From assembly GCF_904848665.1 (NCBI RefSeq), contig NZ_CAJHCQ010000018.1, positions 62,001 to 126,000 of the forward strand: 64,000 nt of DNA, given 5' to 3'. Positions 43,532 through 52,222 of the stretch are shown here, one piece after another. The position numbers and the translations under genes are program-made. How positions within the stretch are numbered: position 1 is the first letter of the stretch; each line of letters opens with the position of its first letter. The notes under the pieces were generated by a model. The model was not told the origin of the DNA. It made no database searches and was given only the letters and a program-made list of their open reading frames with translations. This DNA is from Paraburkholderia hiiakae (GTDB lineage Bacteria > Pseudomonadota > Gammaproteobacteria > Burkholderiales > Burkholderiaceae).

Positions 43532-43873
43532 CGCCATCCTCCTCGCCAGAATGCGGCTAACGCGCCGCATCGATCACCATAAAACCATGTTATGCAATCG
43601 GGCCGCGGGCTGTCGTGCATTGCGCGATGTGTCGCACCTTCACAGCTCGATGCGACTCACAGCCGCGGGGCATCCAGGCGTGCCACGCCGCGCGATCGTG
43701 GCAACATAAGACGAATCCCACAGGACCATGAGGCCCATGAGGCCGCCGCCGGCCATGCGCCCGGCATACGCCACCGCGCACGTGCGGCTCGCGCCGGTTG
43801 CCACGCGCTCCGCCGCGCCGCGCACACAGTCCGCCTCGGTCCCTCTTCCGCCGCCGCGCAACCGGAGCCCCGC
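43532..43873. other. Divergent region between alcohol dehydrogenase and phosphoketolase genes, 342 bases
   Basis: Must hold promoters for both genes, plus a GGAG site before 43874. I found no FNR-type box or sigma-70 pair of good quality. Open rightward frames extend upstream of the phosphoketolase start, but they encode Arg-rich sequence unlike the family. Confidence 0.5.
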
Positions 43874-46309
43874 ATGAACGCTACCGACACCTCTGCCCAC
43901 CCGCCGCTTTCCGACGATCTGCTGCGCCGCATGGACGCCTGGTGGCGCGCCGCCAACTACCTCTCGGTCGGCCAGATCTATCTGCTCGCCAATCCGCTCT
44001 TGCGCGAGCCGCTGCAGCTCGCGCACGTGAAACCGCGCCTGCTCGGCCACTGGGGCACGACGCCGGGCCTGAATTTCCTCTACACGCACCTGAACCGCAT
44101 CATCAACGCGCGCGATCTCGACGTGCTGTTTCTCGCGGGGCCGGGCCACGGCGGCCCGGCCGTGGTCGCGAACACCTGGTTGGAAGGCACCTACAGCGAG
44201 ACCTGGCCGAACGTGCCGCTCGACGAAGAAGGCATGGCGGTGCTCTTCAAGCAGTTTAGTTTTCCGGGTGGCATTCCGAGCCACGTCGCGCCGCAAACGC
44301 CGGGCTCGATCCACGAAGGCGGCGAACTCGGCTATGCGCTCTCGCACGCCTACGGCGCGGCGTTCGACAACCCGGATCTGATCGTCGCCTGCGTGGTGGG
44401 CGACGGTGAAGCGGAAACGGGCCCGCTCGCCACCGCCTGGCACTCGAACAAGTTCCTCAATCCGGCCACCGACGGCGCCGTGCTGCCCATCCTCCATTTG
44501 AACGGCTACAAGATCGCGGGGCCGACGGTGCTCGCACGCATCGGCGACGACGAACTCGCTTCGCTCATGAAAGGCTACGGCCACGAGCCGATCTTCGTGG
44601 AGGCTGAAGAACCAGCCGTTGCGCATCGTCTGATGGCCACCGCGTTCGACACGGCGTTCGACGAAATCGCGCGCATTCAGAAGGCCGCGCGCGAACTCGC
44701 CGACGAACACGGCAACCTGCCGCCCGGCTACGTGCGCCCACGCTGGCCGATGATCGTGATGCGCACGCCCAAGGGCTGGACCGGTCCGAAGACAGTTGAT
44801 GGCCAGAAAACCGAAGGCTCGTGGCGCTCGCATCAGGTGCCGCTCGCGAACATCTCGAAGCCGGGGCATCTCGCACTACTGGAAAGCTGGATGCGCGGCT
44901 ACAAGCCCGAAGAACTCTTCGACGCGCAAGGCCGCCTCGTGCCGGAAATCGCCGCGCTCGCGCCGCAAGGCGAAAAACGCATGAGCGCGAACCCGCGTTC
45001 GAACGGCGGCGGCCGCGTGCGCGAACTGCGCGTGCCGCCATTCGAGCACCACGCCGTGGACGTGCCGGCACCCGGCCAGGTGGATGCCGAAGCCACGCGC
45101 GTGATGGGTGCGTTCCTGCGCGAAGTCATGCGCGTGAACGACCCCACGCGCAACTTCCGCATCTTCGGGCCCGATGAAACCGCGTCAAACCGCTGGGGCG
45201 ACGTATTCGACGTGACGTCGCGCACCTGGCTCGCGGAAGTCACGCCGGACGACATCCAGCTCGCCACCAACGGCCGCGTGATGGAAATCCTCTCCGAGCA
45301 CACCTGCCAGGGCTGGCTGGAGGGCTATCTGCTCACAGGGCGACACGGCTTCATGTCGTGTTACGAGGCGTTCATCCACATTATCGATTCGATGTTCAAC
45401 CAGCACGCGAAGTGGCTGAAGGTGATCCGCGAAATTCCGTGGCGGCGGCCGCTGCCCTCGCTCAACTATCTGCTCACCTCGCACGTGTGGCGCCAGGACC
45501 ATAACGGCTTTAGCCATCAGGACCCGGGCTTCATCGACTACGCGGTGAACAAGAAGTCGGACACGGTGCGCGTGTATCTGCCGCCAGACGCCAACACGTT
45601 GCTCGCCGTGACCGACCACGTGCTGCGCACCTGGAACCGTATCAACATCATCGTGGCGGGCAAGCAGCCGCAGGCGCAATGGCTCGACATGGACTCAGCC
45701 ATTCGCCACTGTGCGGACGGCATCGGCATCTGGCAATGGGCGAGCAACGACGACGGCGGTGAGCCCGACGTGGTCATGGCCTGCGCCGGCGACGTGCCGA
45801 CCATGGAGACGCTGGCCGCCGTGGACCTGCTGCGCAATTGCCTGCCGGACCTGAAGATCCGCGTGGTGAACGTGGTGGACCTGATGACGCTCGAACCCGC
45901 CGACCGCCATCCGCACGGCCTGCCCGACGCCGATTTCAACGCGCTCTTCACCACCGACAAGCCGGTGATCTTCGCGCACCACAGCTATCCCACGCTGATC
46001 CACAAGCTCACGTACCGGCGCGCCAATCACGCGAACATTCACGTGCACGGCTTTATCGAGGAAGGTACGACGACCACGCCGTTCGACATGACCGTGCTCA
46101 ACCGGCTCGACCGCTACCACCTGTGCGAAGCGGTGATCGACCGCGTGGACGGGCTCGCGCAGCGCGCGGCGCACCTGCGCCAGACGCTGCACGACAAGCT
46201 GGCCGCGCACCGCCGCTACGTGGACGAGTATGGCGACGACATGCCTGAAATCCGCGACTGGCGTTGGCCGGCGGTGCGCAACACACAGGGCGGAGGCGAA
46301 AAGGCTTAG
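43874..46309 (+). CDS. xfp: Phosphoketolase (Xfp family)
   Basis: 811-residue thiamine-diphosphate enzyme that splits xylulose-5-phosphate and/or fructose-6-phosphate to acetyl phosphate. LAGPGHGGPAVVAN, GDGEAETGPLATAWHSNKFLNP (TPP site) and YEAFIHIIDSMFNQHAKWLK are clear family blocks, and length fits. ATG 43874 follows GGAG. Acetyl phosphate may be converted to ATP by an acetate kinase not in this window. Phosphoketolases belong to low-oxygen gene sets, in line with the neighbours. Confidence 0.93.
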   Translation: MNATDTSAHPPLSDDLLRRMDAWWRAANYLSVGQIYLLANPLLREPLQLAHVKPRLLGHWGTTPGLNFLYTHLNRIINARDLDVLFLAGPGHGGPAVVANTWLEGTYSETWPNVPLDEEGMAVLFKQFSFPGGIPSHVAPQTPGSIHEGGELGYALSHAYGAAFDNPDLIVACVVGDGEAETGPLATAWHSNKFLNPATDGAVLPILHLNGYKIAGPTVLARIGDDELASLMKGYGHEPIFVEAEEPAVAHRLMATAFDTAFDEIARIQKAARELADEHGNLPPGYVRPRWPMIVMRTPKGWTGPKTVDGQKTEGSWRSHQVPLANISKPGHLALLESWMRGYKPEELFDAQGRLVPEIAALAPQGEKRMSANPRSNGGGRVRELRVPPFEHHAVDVPAPGQVDAEATRVMGAFLREVMRVNDPTRNFRIFGPDETASNRWGDVFDVTSRTWLAEVTPDDIQLATNGRVMEILSEHTCQGWLEGYLLTGRHGFMSCYEAFIHIIDSMFNQHAKWLKVIREIPWRRPLPSLNYLLTSHVWRQDHNGFSHQDPGFIDYAVNKKSDTVRVYLPPDANTLLAVTDHVLRTWNRINIIVAGKQPQAQWLDMDSAIRHCADGIGIWQWASNDDGGEPDVVMACAGDVPTMETLAAVDLLRNCLPDLKIRVVNVVDLMTLEPADRHPHGLPDADFNALFTTDKPVIFAHHSYPTLIHKLTYRRANHANIHVHGFIEEGTTTTPFDMTVLNRLDRYHLCEAVIDRVDGLAQRAAHLRQTLHDKLAAHRRYVDEYGDDMPEIRDWRWPAVRNTQGGGEKA

Positions 46310-46336
46310 TGGCGGCCCATTGACGCGTCGTGTTGT

Positions 46337-47314
46337 TCAGGCCGAAAGTGGCTTCGCGCGCCCAAACACGCGCGCGAACGCGGTAACGAACGCGTCGAGC
46401 CGGTTCGATTCGAGGCAGTCGATGCCTGCCGCGCCCACCCGGCCGTTTCCGCCGGGGAACGCGCGGCAGAGTTCATCCGCACCGCGCGGTTCCGTGAGCG
46501 GCGCGCGCACGCTCACCGCATAGTTGCCGTCGGCGTTCACGCTCAGTACCGCGTGCGCGCGCGAGGGTTCCTCGTTCGCGAGCACGTTGGCGAACGCGCC
46601 GCGGACCCGGCGCGCCCACGGCTCGTCTGGCAACACGCAGACGCTGCCGTACTGCAACGCGATGAGCGGCGCGATCGCCTGGGCCAGTTCGAGATCGTCG
46701 TGACGGCAACGGGCGAGCTGACCGACGATGGGTTCCGAAGCGATGAAATCGAACGGGTTGCCGTAAGGTTTCATCGCCGCATACAGATCAAGCGGCGCGA
46801 TCACGAGATCTTCGACGCAGTCGCCGTAAGCGTTGTAGTTGATCGACTCGCCAAGCTCGCGCAGCTGCCCGGTCTGCACGGCGTCGAGCCCGGCCTGTTG
46901 CGCAAGCGCTTGCGCCGTGTCGGGCAGGTTGTCGCCCCAGGCCGCCGCGATCGCCCAAGGCCGATAGCGGCCGGCAAGGTGCCGGTCGACGAGCACGCTC
47001 GTGCAAACCTGCGCCGTCGTGTCGATATGCGCGACGAGATTCCTGGACATAGGCAGGTCGCCCGCGTGGTGATGGTCGAAATATTCGACCGCGACGTCCT
47101 TCGCGAGCAGCGCGATAAGCGCCTTGCGGTTCACGTCGAACGAAATGTCGAGCACCGTGAGCGAGTCGCCGGGCTGAGCGGGCACTCGCTCGACGAGTGC
47201 GATGTCGCGCTTCGCGCCGGTGATGAGCGTCGCTTCGCGCGGCCTTGCGAGTCGCAGTTGATGCAGCGCGCAGATGCCGTCTGCGTCGCCGTTGAATACG
47301 TCGAAATGCGCCAT
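46337..47314 (-). CDS. DHH-family phosphoesterase
   Basis: 325 residues. FNGDADGICALHQL supplies the Asp10/Asp12 metal ligands, EYFDHHHAGD is the DHH motif, and GGNGRVGAAGI near the C-terminus is the DHHA1 glycine motif. This is the fold of RecJ, PDE and NrnA-type phosphoesterases; the substrate (short RNA, cyclic dinucleotide or 3'-5' phosphates) cannot be told. It converges with xfp, ending 28 bases after it. Confidence 0.82.
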   Translation of the reverse strand: MAHFDVFNGDADGICALHQLRLARPREATLITGAKRDIALVERVPAQPGDSLTVLDISFDVNRKALIALLAKDVAVEYFDHHHAGDLPMSRNLVAHIDTTAQVCTSVLVDRHLAGRYRPWAIAAAWGDNLPDTAQALAQQAGLDAVQTGQLRELGESINYNAYGDCVEDLVIAPLDLYAAMKPYGNPFDFIASEPIVGQLARCRHDDLELAQAIAPLIALQYGSVCVLPDEPWARRVRGAFANVLANEEPSRAHAVLSVNADGNYAVSVRAPLTEPRGADELCRAFPGGNGRVGAAGIDCLESNRLDAFVTAFARVFGRAKPLSA

Positions 47315-47378
47315 GTCTCCGAAATTCCGTTAGGTTGAACTTCACAGTATCGCGCAGCCTCGCCGGATTGCACAAAAG

Positions 47379-48363
47379 GTGCAATATGCCGATGCCCATG
47401 CAGGCCGTTTCGATCAAGGCCAAGAGGTGCCGCGCAACGGGCTTCGCGCGCTTGCTCGCGCGTGTGCTGGTTGCGTCGATTGTCGGCCCGTCGACCTTCA
47501 TTCCCACGATAGCCACGCCGGTCTCGAAACGCATACTTCCGTGGTGTATCTCGCTGGGCGGCACGCGTACAAGATCATGAAGCCGGTCCGATTTCGGCTT
47601 CGTCAATTTTGTGCGGCTCGATGCCTGATTCCGTTGCTGCGAAGCTGAGATTCGTCTGAATGCGCCGTTCGCGGGACCGAATTATCGCGACACCGGTGAG
47701 CTATTTTTTGACGGTCGGCGTTGCAAGCTCAGGCCCGGCATGCGCGGCAACGGAAGAGTTGTCGACTATGCGGTTCGTATGCGCCGCTTCGATCAGCGCC
47801 TGCTGCTTTCGAACCTGCTATCGAACGGCGAACAGAGCGCGGCCGATATCGATGCAGCCGCAACCAGGCTCGCCACGATCCATCGCCATGCACGCCGCGC
47901 GAACCGATTCGTACGCGCCTGCCACGGCGACCTGCATTTCGGCAATATCGTGCGGTACAGACGGCATGCGCTGCGTTGGATCGACTTGACCTGCGATCTC
48001 GCGTTCCTGCTGAAGAGTCTGCGCGCGCACCGTCTGTTCAATCGCTACCTTGAACCCACGGCCGATTTCGCGGGGCTCGCTGCGTTGCGACCCTATGTCG
48101 CCTTTTGCGCGCTGGTGCGGGCACCGGTGGCACTGCTCAAGGCAAGATCGCCTGCGCCGCACGACGCACTAGCGCGCGGAGGCGACGCCTCGCTCGACCT
48201 CATATTCGCGGCAAGCGAAGCGCGCGTCATGTACGAACCCGCGTCCTGGCGGCTGCTGTGCCACGGCTTTTCGGGGTCGGGTAAGTCAGTGGCGAGCCGC
48301 GTGCTCGCCGAGCACGTGTGCGTGCGGAGGATGGGGAGACTTGATTCTGCGGCGGACTCCTAA
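47379..48363 (+). pseudogene. Pseudogene of a fused aminoglycoside-phosphotransferase-like / P-loop ATPase
   Basis: Pieces of one protein appear in different frames. GLETHTSVVYLAGRHAYKIM (about 47520-47580) is in one frame; FGFVNFVRLDA, a TGA, and FRCCEAEIRLNAPF follow in another (about 47590-47660). Then VDYAVRMRRFDQRLLLSNLL, CHGDLHFGNIV (the phosphotransferase His-Gly-Asp-x4-Asn site) and GFSGSGKSVASRVLAE (P-loop) run in a third stretch to the stop at 48361. These blocks occur, in this order, in bifunctional APH/ATPase proteins of about 500 residues. The frameshift, the stop codon, the shortened middle and the missing end after the P-loop show decay. Confidence 0.75.
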
Positions 48364-48393
48364 ACCGCCACTGGAGCCCTGCACCCGGCTCGC

Positions 48394-48798
48394 TTATCGT
48401 TCCACGAAAGGCCGCACGAGCGGCCAGCGCAGCGTGGACGCCACCGGAAAGCGCGGCTTGCGGCCAACCGGCGCGCGCCACGGCTGCATGCGCGCGGCCA
48501 TTGCCGTGCACAGGGCAAGGCCTTCCTGGCCGTGCAGACGCTCCATGGCGTGATGCACGAGTCCAGCGTCGAACCACAGCTTGAAGCGGCGGTGGCAGGT
48601 GCGGAAATCGGGATACTGCTCGGGCAACTTCGACCAGACCGAGCCGGTAGCCAGGACCCAAAGAATGCCGGCAAAAACGAGACGAGGATTGTGCGCTGGG
48701 CGCCCGCGACGACGACCGTCAACGCGGATTTCGTGAAACATAGGCTCGATGCTGCGCCACTGCGCATCGGTGAGTTCCGGAGATATGCGGGAATACAT
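48394..48798 (-). CDS. Orphan transposase-like protein (DUF4096 type, IS5-like)
   Basis: 134 residues. MYSRISPELTDAQWRSIEPM, GRPAHNPRLVFAGILWVLAT and CHRRFKLWFDAGLVHHAMER are the N-terminal helix-turn-helix-type domain found in IS5-group transposases. The DDE catalytic part is absent, and I see no terminal inverted repeats or target duplication. It may be the remains of an insertion sequence, or one of the stand-alone DUF4096 proteins seen in Burkholderia genomes. It lies just beyond the truncated P-loop end of the pseudogene. Confidence 0.7.
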   Translation of the reverse strand: MYSRISPELTDAQWRSIEPMFHEIRVDGRRRGRPAHNPRLVFAGILWVLATGSVWSKLPEQYPDFRTCHRRFKLWFDAGLVHHAMERLHGQEGLALCTAMAARMQPWRAPVGRKPRFPVASTLRWPLVRPFVER

Positions 48799-48982
48799 CT
48801 GATGGTCTCTGTGAGGTTATCTGACACAACACGACTAAAGTAGCCTCACAACCCACAAGAAAATATCGGACTATGCCTAAAAATCGAGATGAATACGCAA
48901 GTCCGGAGTCGGCGCGCTAACCGGAGGCCGCGGCCAGTGCTGCGCTACACTGCGCCATCGAGGCTTCGACGGCGGATTTCCG

Positions 48983-49810
48983 ATGGCGTCCTCATCTAAT
49001 TCAAAAGCCCGGCACGGCCGGATTCGCGTCGGTGTGGGCGGCTGGATCTATGCCCCTTGGCGTGGCGCGTTCTATCCCAGCGGCCTGGCGCAGCGCCGCG
49101 AGCTGGAATATGCGAGCCGCCATCTCTCGTCGCTGGAAATCAACAGCACCTACTACGGCGCGCAGCGCCCGGAAAGCTTCACGCGCTGGCACGACGAAAC
49201 GCCGGAAGACTTCGTTTTCTCGCTGAAGGCCCCGCGCTTTGCGATGAATCGCCGCGTGCTGGCCGAAGCCGGGGCCACGATCGAGCGCTTCCTGAGCGGC
49301 GGTGTATTGAAGCTGCGCGACAAGCTCGGACCGATCAATTGGCAGCTCACACCAGGCAAGCGCTTCGATCCAGAGGACTACGCACGATTTCTCGAACTGC
49401 TGCCGGGCGAGGCCGAAGGCCGTCCGCTGCGCCACGCGCTCGAAGTGCGCGACGAGAGCTTTTGCACGCCGGAATTCGTCGCACTCGCGCGCAAGCACAA
49501 GGCGGCGATCGTCATCTCCGGCGACTCCGGCTACCCGCTGATCGGCGACACCAGTGCGCCGTTCGTCTACGCCCGCATCATGGGAACCGCGCAGGATCAC
49601 CCGCAGGGCTACGCTCCCGCTAACCTCGACCTCTGGGCCAGACGCGCGCTCGCCTGGTCGCGCGGCGAATCACCGGACGATCTCGCCACCTACGCAAAGC
49701 CGCTCGCCGCGAAGGCCGGCCGGGACGTGTATCTCTACGTCATCAGCGGCTTCAAGGAACGCAACCCGGCGGCGGCCATGGCACTGATCGAGCGCCTCGG
49801 CGCGAGCTAG
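48983..49810 (+). CDS. DUF72 family protein
   Basis: 275 residues with the family's start VGVGGWIYAPWRGAFYPSGL and LSSLEINSTYYGAQRPESFT, and later FVFSLKAPR and LEVRDESF. The fold is TIM-barrel-like; the function is unknown (YecE-like). A DUF72 gene adjacent to nuclease-like genes is sometimes seen, but here its neighbours are a transposase remnant and an antiporter. Confidence 0.88.
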   Translation: MASSSNSKARHGRIRVGVGGWIYAPWRGAFYPSGLAQRRELEYASRHLSSLEINSTYYGAQRPESFTRWHDETPEDFVFSLKAPRFAMNRRVLAEAGATIERFLSGGVLKLRDKLGPINWQLTPGKRFDPEDYARFLELLPGEAEGRPLRHALEVRDESFCTPEFVALARKHKAAIVISGDSGYPLIGDTSAPFVYARIMGTAQDHPQGYAPANLDLWARRALAWSRGESPDDLATYAKPLAAKAGRDVYLYVISGFKERNPAAAMALIERLGAS

Positions 49811-49848
49811 CCGCGCACGGCGAATCAAGGGCAGCTTCAGTCATCGCA

Positions 49849-49893
49849 CCCCCAAAAAAAGCGCCGTCGCCGTGTGCGAGCGCCTTTTGGGGG
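49849..49893. repeat. Imperfect inverted repeat / possible terminator
   Basis: CCCCCAAAA (49849-49857), three A, then GCGC pairs with GCGC (49880-49883), C, TTTTGGGGG (49885-49893). It lies 39 bases after the DUF72 stop. The arm order could make a terminator or an attenuator, but no T-run follows the outer stem. Confidence 0.4.
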
Positions 49894-50057
49894 CCGGCGT
49901 TGCATCCCATCCGACCCGTAAAAGCCCGTAATGGTGTCGTAATAACTCCGTCAGCCACAAGTTGATATGCGTCAACATGCAATGCTGCAACGCAGCGAGA
50001 TACTGCATCGATGCGCTGCGGGCATTGCGCCCAGCCGCACCTCGGAGTTTCCCGCCT

Positions 50058-51422
50058 TTGCAAACCGCAATCGAATTCACCATCCGCACCGGCGTCCTGC
50101 TGCTCATCATTGCGCTCTGCCATGCCGCCGCACAGCGACTGCGCCTCTCCGATTCGTTCGGCCTGACCAGCGCCGGCGTGCTGCTCGGCGCCAGCTACCT
50201 GGGCTTGCTTCACTTCGCCCCCGGCTTCACCGCATCGAGCGTCATCCCATTCCTTACGCCATCGCTTCCGCCCGAGGCCTGGCTCTGGATATTCTTGCCG
50301 CCCATCCTCTTCGAGGCGGCGTTGCAGGTCGATACGCGCGGTCTTCTCGCCGATCTCGCGCCTATCCTCTTGCTCGCGATCGGGGCGGTGGTGGCCGCCG
50401 CGGCAGGCGTTGGCCTCGCCACGTGGATCAGCAGCGGTGAGAGCCTGATCGTGTGCCTGCTGCTCGGCGCAATCGTCAGCACGACGGATCCTTCCACCGT
50501 AATCGGGCTCTTTCGCAACAGCGGCGCGCCCGAACGCCTGATCCGGCTGATCGAGGGCGAAAGCCTGCTCAACGATGCCGCCGCCATCGCCATCTCCACA
50601 CTCCTCACCGGCGCGCTGGCGCTCACGCCGTCCGCTGCGCACACGCCCGGGCATCCGCTCGCAGCCTTCCTCGTTTCACTCGTCGGCGGCTGCACGTTCG
50701 GGGCGCTGGCGGGAGCGCTTTTCGTCACCGCATCGAGCGCGCTGCGCAGTCTGCCGTTTTCCGAATACGCGCTCTCGCTCGCGCTGCCCACGCTGCTCTA
50801 TCCCACCGCGGAAAGCTGGCTTCACGTTTCTGGCGTGGCCGCTGTCGTGTGCGCGGGTCTCGCGGCCAACCGGTTCATGCGAACCCGCCGCCCCGCCGCG
50901 AGCCAAGCCCTGTTTCGCCAGCTATGGGCGTACCAGGCTGGCATCGCCTCCTCCGCTGTCTTCCTGCTCGCGTCGGCGCGCGTGCCCGGTCTGGTGGACA
51001 AGCTGAATATGCACGACACCCTCCCGCTCGGGCTCGCGCTGGTGGCCGCCATTCTGAGCCGCTTCGGTATCCTCACGATCTTCTTGCCGCTGCTTAGTCG
51101 CCTTGGTATCTGTGAGCCGCTGCCGCGCGCCCATCAATGGCTGATCGCATGGGGCGGCGTGCGCGGCCCCGTCACACTCACGCTCGCGGTTTGCATCGCG
51201 CGCAACGACGCGCTTTCGCCCGACACCCGCGCGTTCGCTGCCGCCATGGCCGCCGCCTTCGTGCTACTGAATCTGCTCTGCAACGGCCTCACGTTAGGCC
51301 GTGTTGCGCGATGGCTCGGCATCGCGCAACCCACTTGCGGCGAACGCGCCGCGCTTCCGAGCGCTAACATGGGCAAACAACGCCGCATGCGCTATTCGCC
51401 GCGCTCGGTGCGCCACAAATAG
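50058..51422 (+). CDS. CPA1-type cation/proton antiporter
   Basis: 454 residues with about twelve membrane segments, NhaP/NHE-like: PPEAWLWIFLPPILFEAALQ, STTDPSTVIGLF and LIEGESLLNDAAAIAISTLL, whose Asn-Asp pair belongs to the ion-binding site, and a C-terminal AWGGVRGPVTLTLAV. It should exchange Na+ or K+ for H+. I prefer the TTG at 50058 (LQTAIEFTIRT), ten bases after CGGAG; ATG codons at 49962 and 49977 are in frame but have no ribosome site and encode Cys/Arg-rich sequence. The 3' end overlaps the convergent TetR gene by 31 bases. Confidence 0.82.
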   Translation: MQTAIEFTIRTGVLLLIIALCHAAAQRLRLSDSFGLTSAGVLLGASYLGLLHFAPGFTASSVIPFLTPSLPPEAWLWIFLPPILFEAALQVDTRGLLADLAPILLLAIGAVVAAAAGVGLATWISSGESLIVCLLLGAIVSTTDPSTVIGLFRNSGAPERLIRLIEGESLLNDAAAIAISTLLTGALALTPSAAHTPGHPLAAFLVSLVGGCTFGALAGALFVTASSALRSLPFSEYALSLALPTLLYPTAESWLHVSGVAAVVCAGLAANRFMRTRRPAASQALFRQLWAYQAGIASSAVFLLASARVPGLVDKLNMHDTLPLGLALVAAILSRFGILTIFLPLLSRLGICEPLPRAHQWLIAWGGVRGPVTLTLAVCIARNDALSPDTRAFAAAMAAAFVLLNLLCNGLTLGRVARWLGIAQPTCGERAALPSANMGKQRRMRYSPRSVRHK

Positions 51423-52027
51423 CCGATCGCTGCACGCGTGACGCGCGCCTCCAGCGCCTGAGCGTCGGTTTCGCGTCGCTCGCCCGCCGCGTCGACCATG
51501 CCTCGCACGATGGCGATCACGTCGAGCGCGGTGGTCTGCCGGTCGGCGATTGCTGGCGCGTCGGCGAGTTCGAACGCGCCGACGAGCGCTGCGTGAATGC
51601 GCTCGCTCACGCGCGCGTCGCGCTCGCCAAGCGGCAGTCGCCGCTCCTCGAAATCGAGCAGACGCGCCAGTTCGGGGCGCCGCATCTGGTGCGCAACTGC
51701 CGCGCGAATCAGCCTGAGCAACGCCGCCTCGCAGCTTGACGCCGCAGCGGCGGCCTCGACCTCGGCAAGGAGCGGCGCGCTCTCACGGTCGATCAAGGCG
51801 GCGGTCAGCGCGTCGCGGTTCGGAAAATATTGATAGAGCGAGCCGACGCTCACGCCCGCGCGCGCCGCGATGGCGTTCGTGGTGTAGCCGGCCAGGCCGG
51901 CGCTTTCGAGAATGCGGGCGGCGGCTTCGAGTATCGCGTCGACAGTGGCGGCGGAACGTCGCTGCACCGGCCGCTTACGCGCCTCTAGCGGCGCGGCGCG
52001 GCTTTTGCGGCGTGGCGTTTGGGTCAT
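51392..52027 (-). CDS. TetR-family transcriptional regulator
   Basis: 211 residues with an N-terminal helix-turn-helix (AILEAAARILESAGLAGYTT, AGVSVGSLYQYFPNRDALTA), followed by a helical ligand domain without recognised specificity. The basic first 25 residues are extra. ATG 52027 has no strong ribosome site; a TTG at 52063 would add 12 residues. It converges on the antiporter gene with an overlap, and could regulate it or a gene to the right (inference). Confidence 0.85.
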   Translation of the reverse strand: MTQTPRRKSRAAPLEARKRPVQRRSAATVDAILEAAARILESAGLAGYTTNAIAARAGVSVGSLYQYFPNRDALTAALIDRESAPLLAEVEAAAAASSCEAALLRLIRAAVAHQMRRPELARLLDFEERRLPLGERDARVSERIHAALVGAFELADAPAIADRQTTALDVIAIVRGMVDAAGERRETDAQALEARVTRAAIGYLWRTERGE

Positions 52028-52222
52028 GGCGGAATACGGGAAAGTGGCATCGAATATGAGCAATGGCTCGTATTTTATCGACTACCCAGAATACCCGCGG
52101 AAAGCCCGCCCGAAATGAATTGAAGCGGCGCGCGCAATGTAACGTATGGGCAACGTTGCATTACGCCGGTCACGCGCCGCTGACCTCCCCCGTCTTCCGG
52201 CACGCAGATGAAACCGCGCGCC

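Noticed and set aside
43592..43873. Upstream extension of the phosphoketolase frame
   Set aside because: Arg/Ala-rich sequence unlike family members; the ATG at 43874 with GGAG gives a typical N-terminus.
48394..48850. Complete insertion sequence
   Set aside because: No terminal inverted repeats, target duplication or DDE domain could be seen; only the transposase-like N-terminal domain is present.
50000..50060. Upstream ATG codons (49962, 49977) as antiporter start
   Set aside because: No ribosome site, and a Cys/Arg-rich sequence before the first membrane segment; the TTG at 50058 is better supported. Kept as a possibility only.
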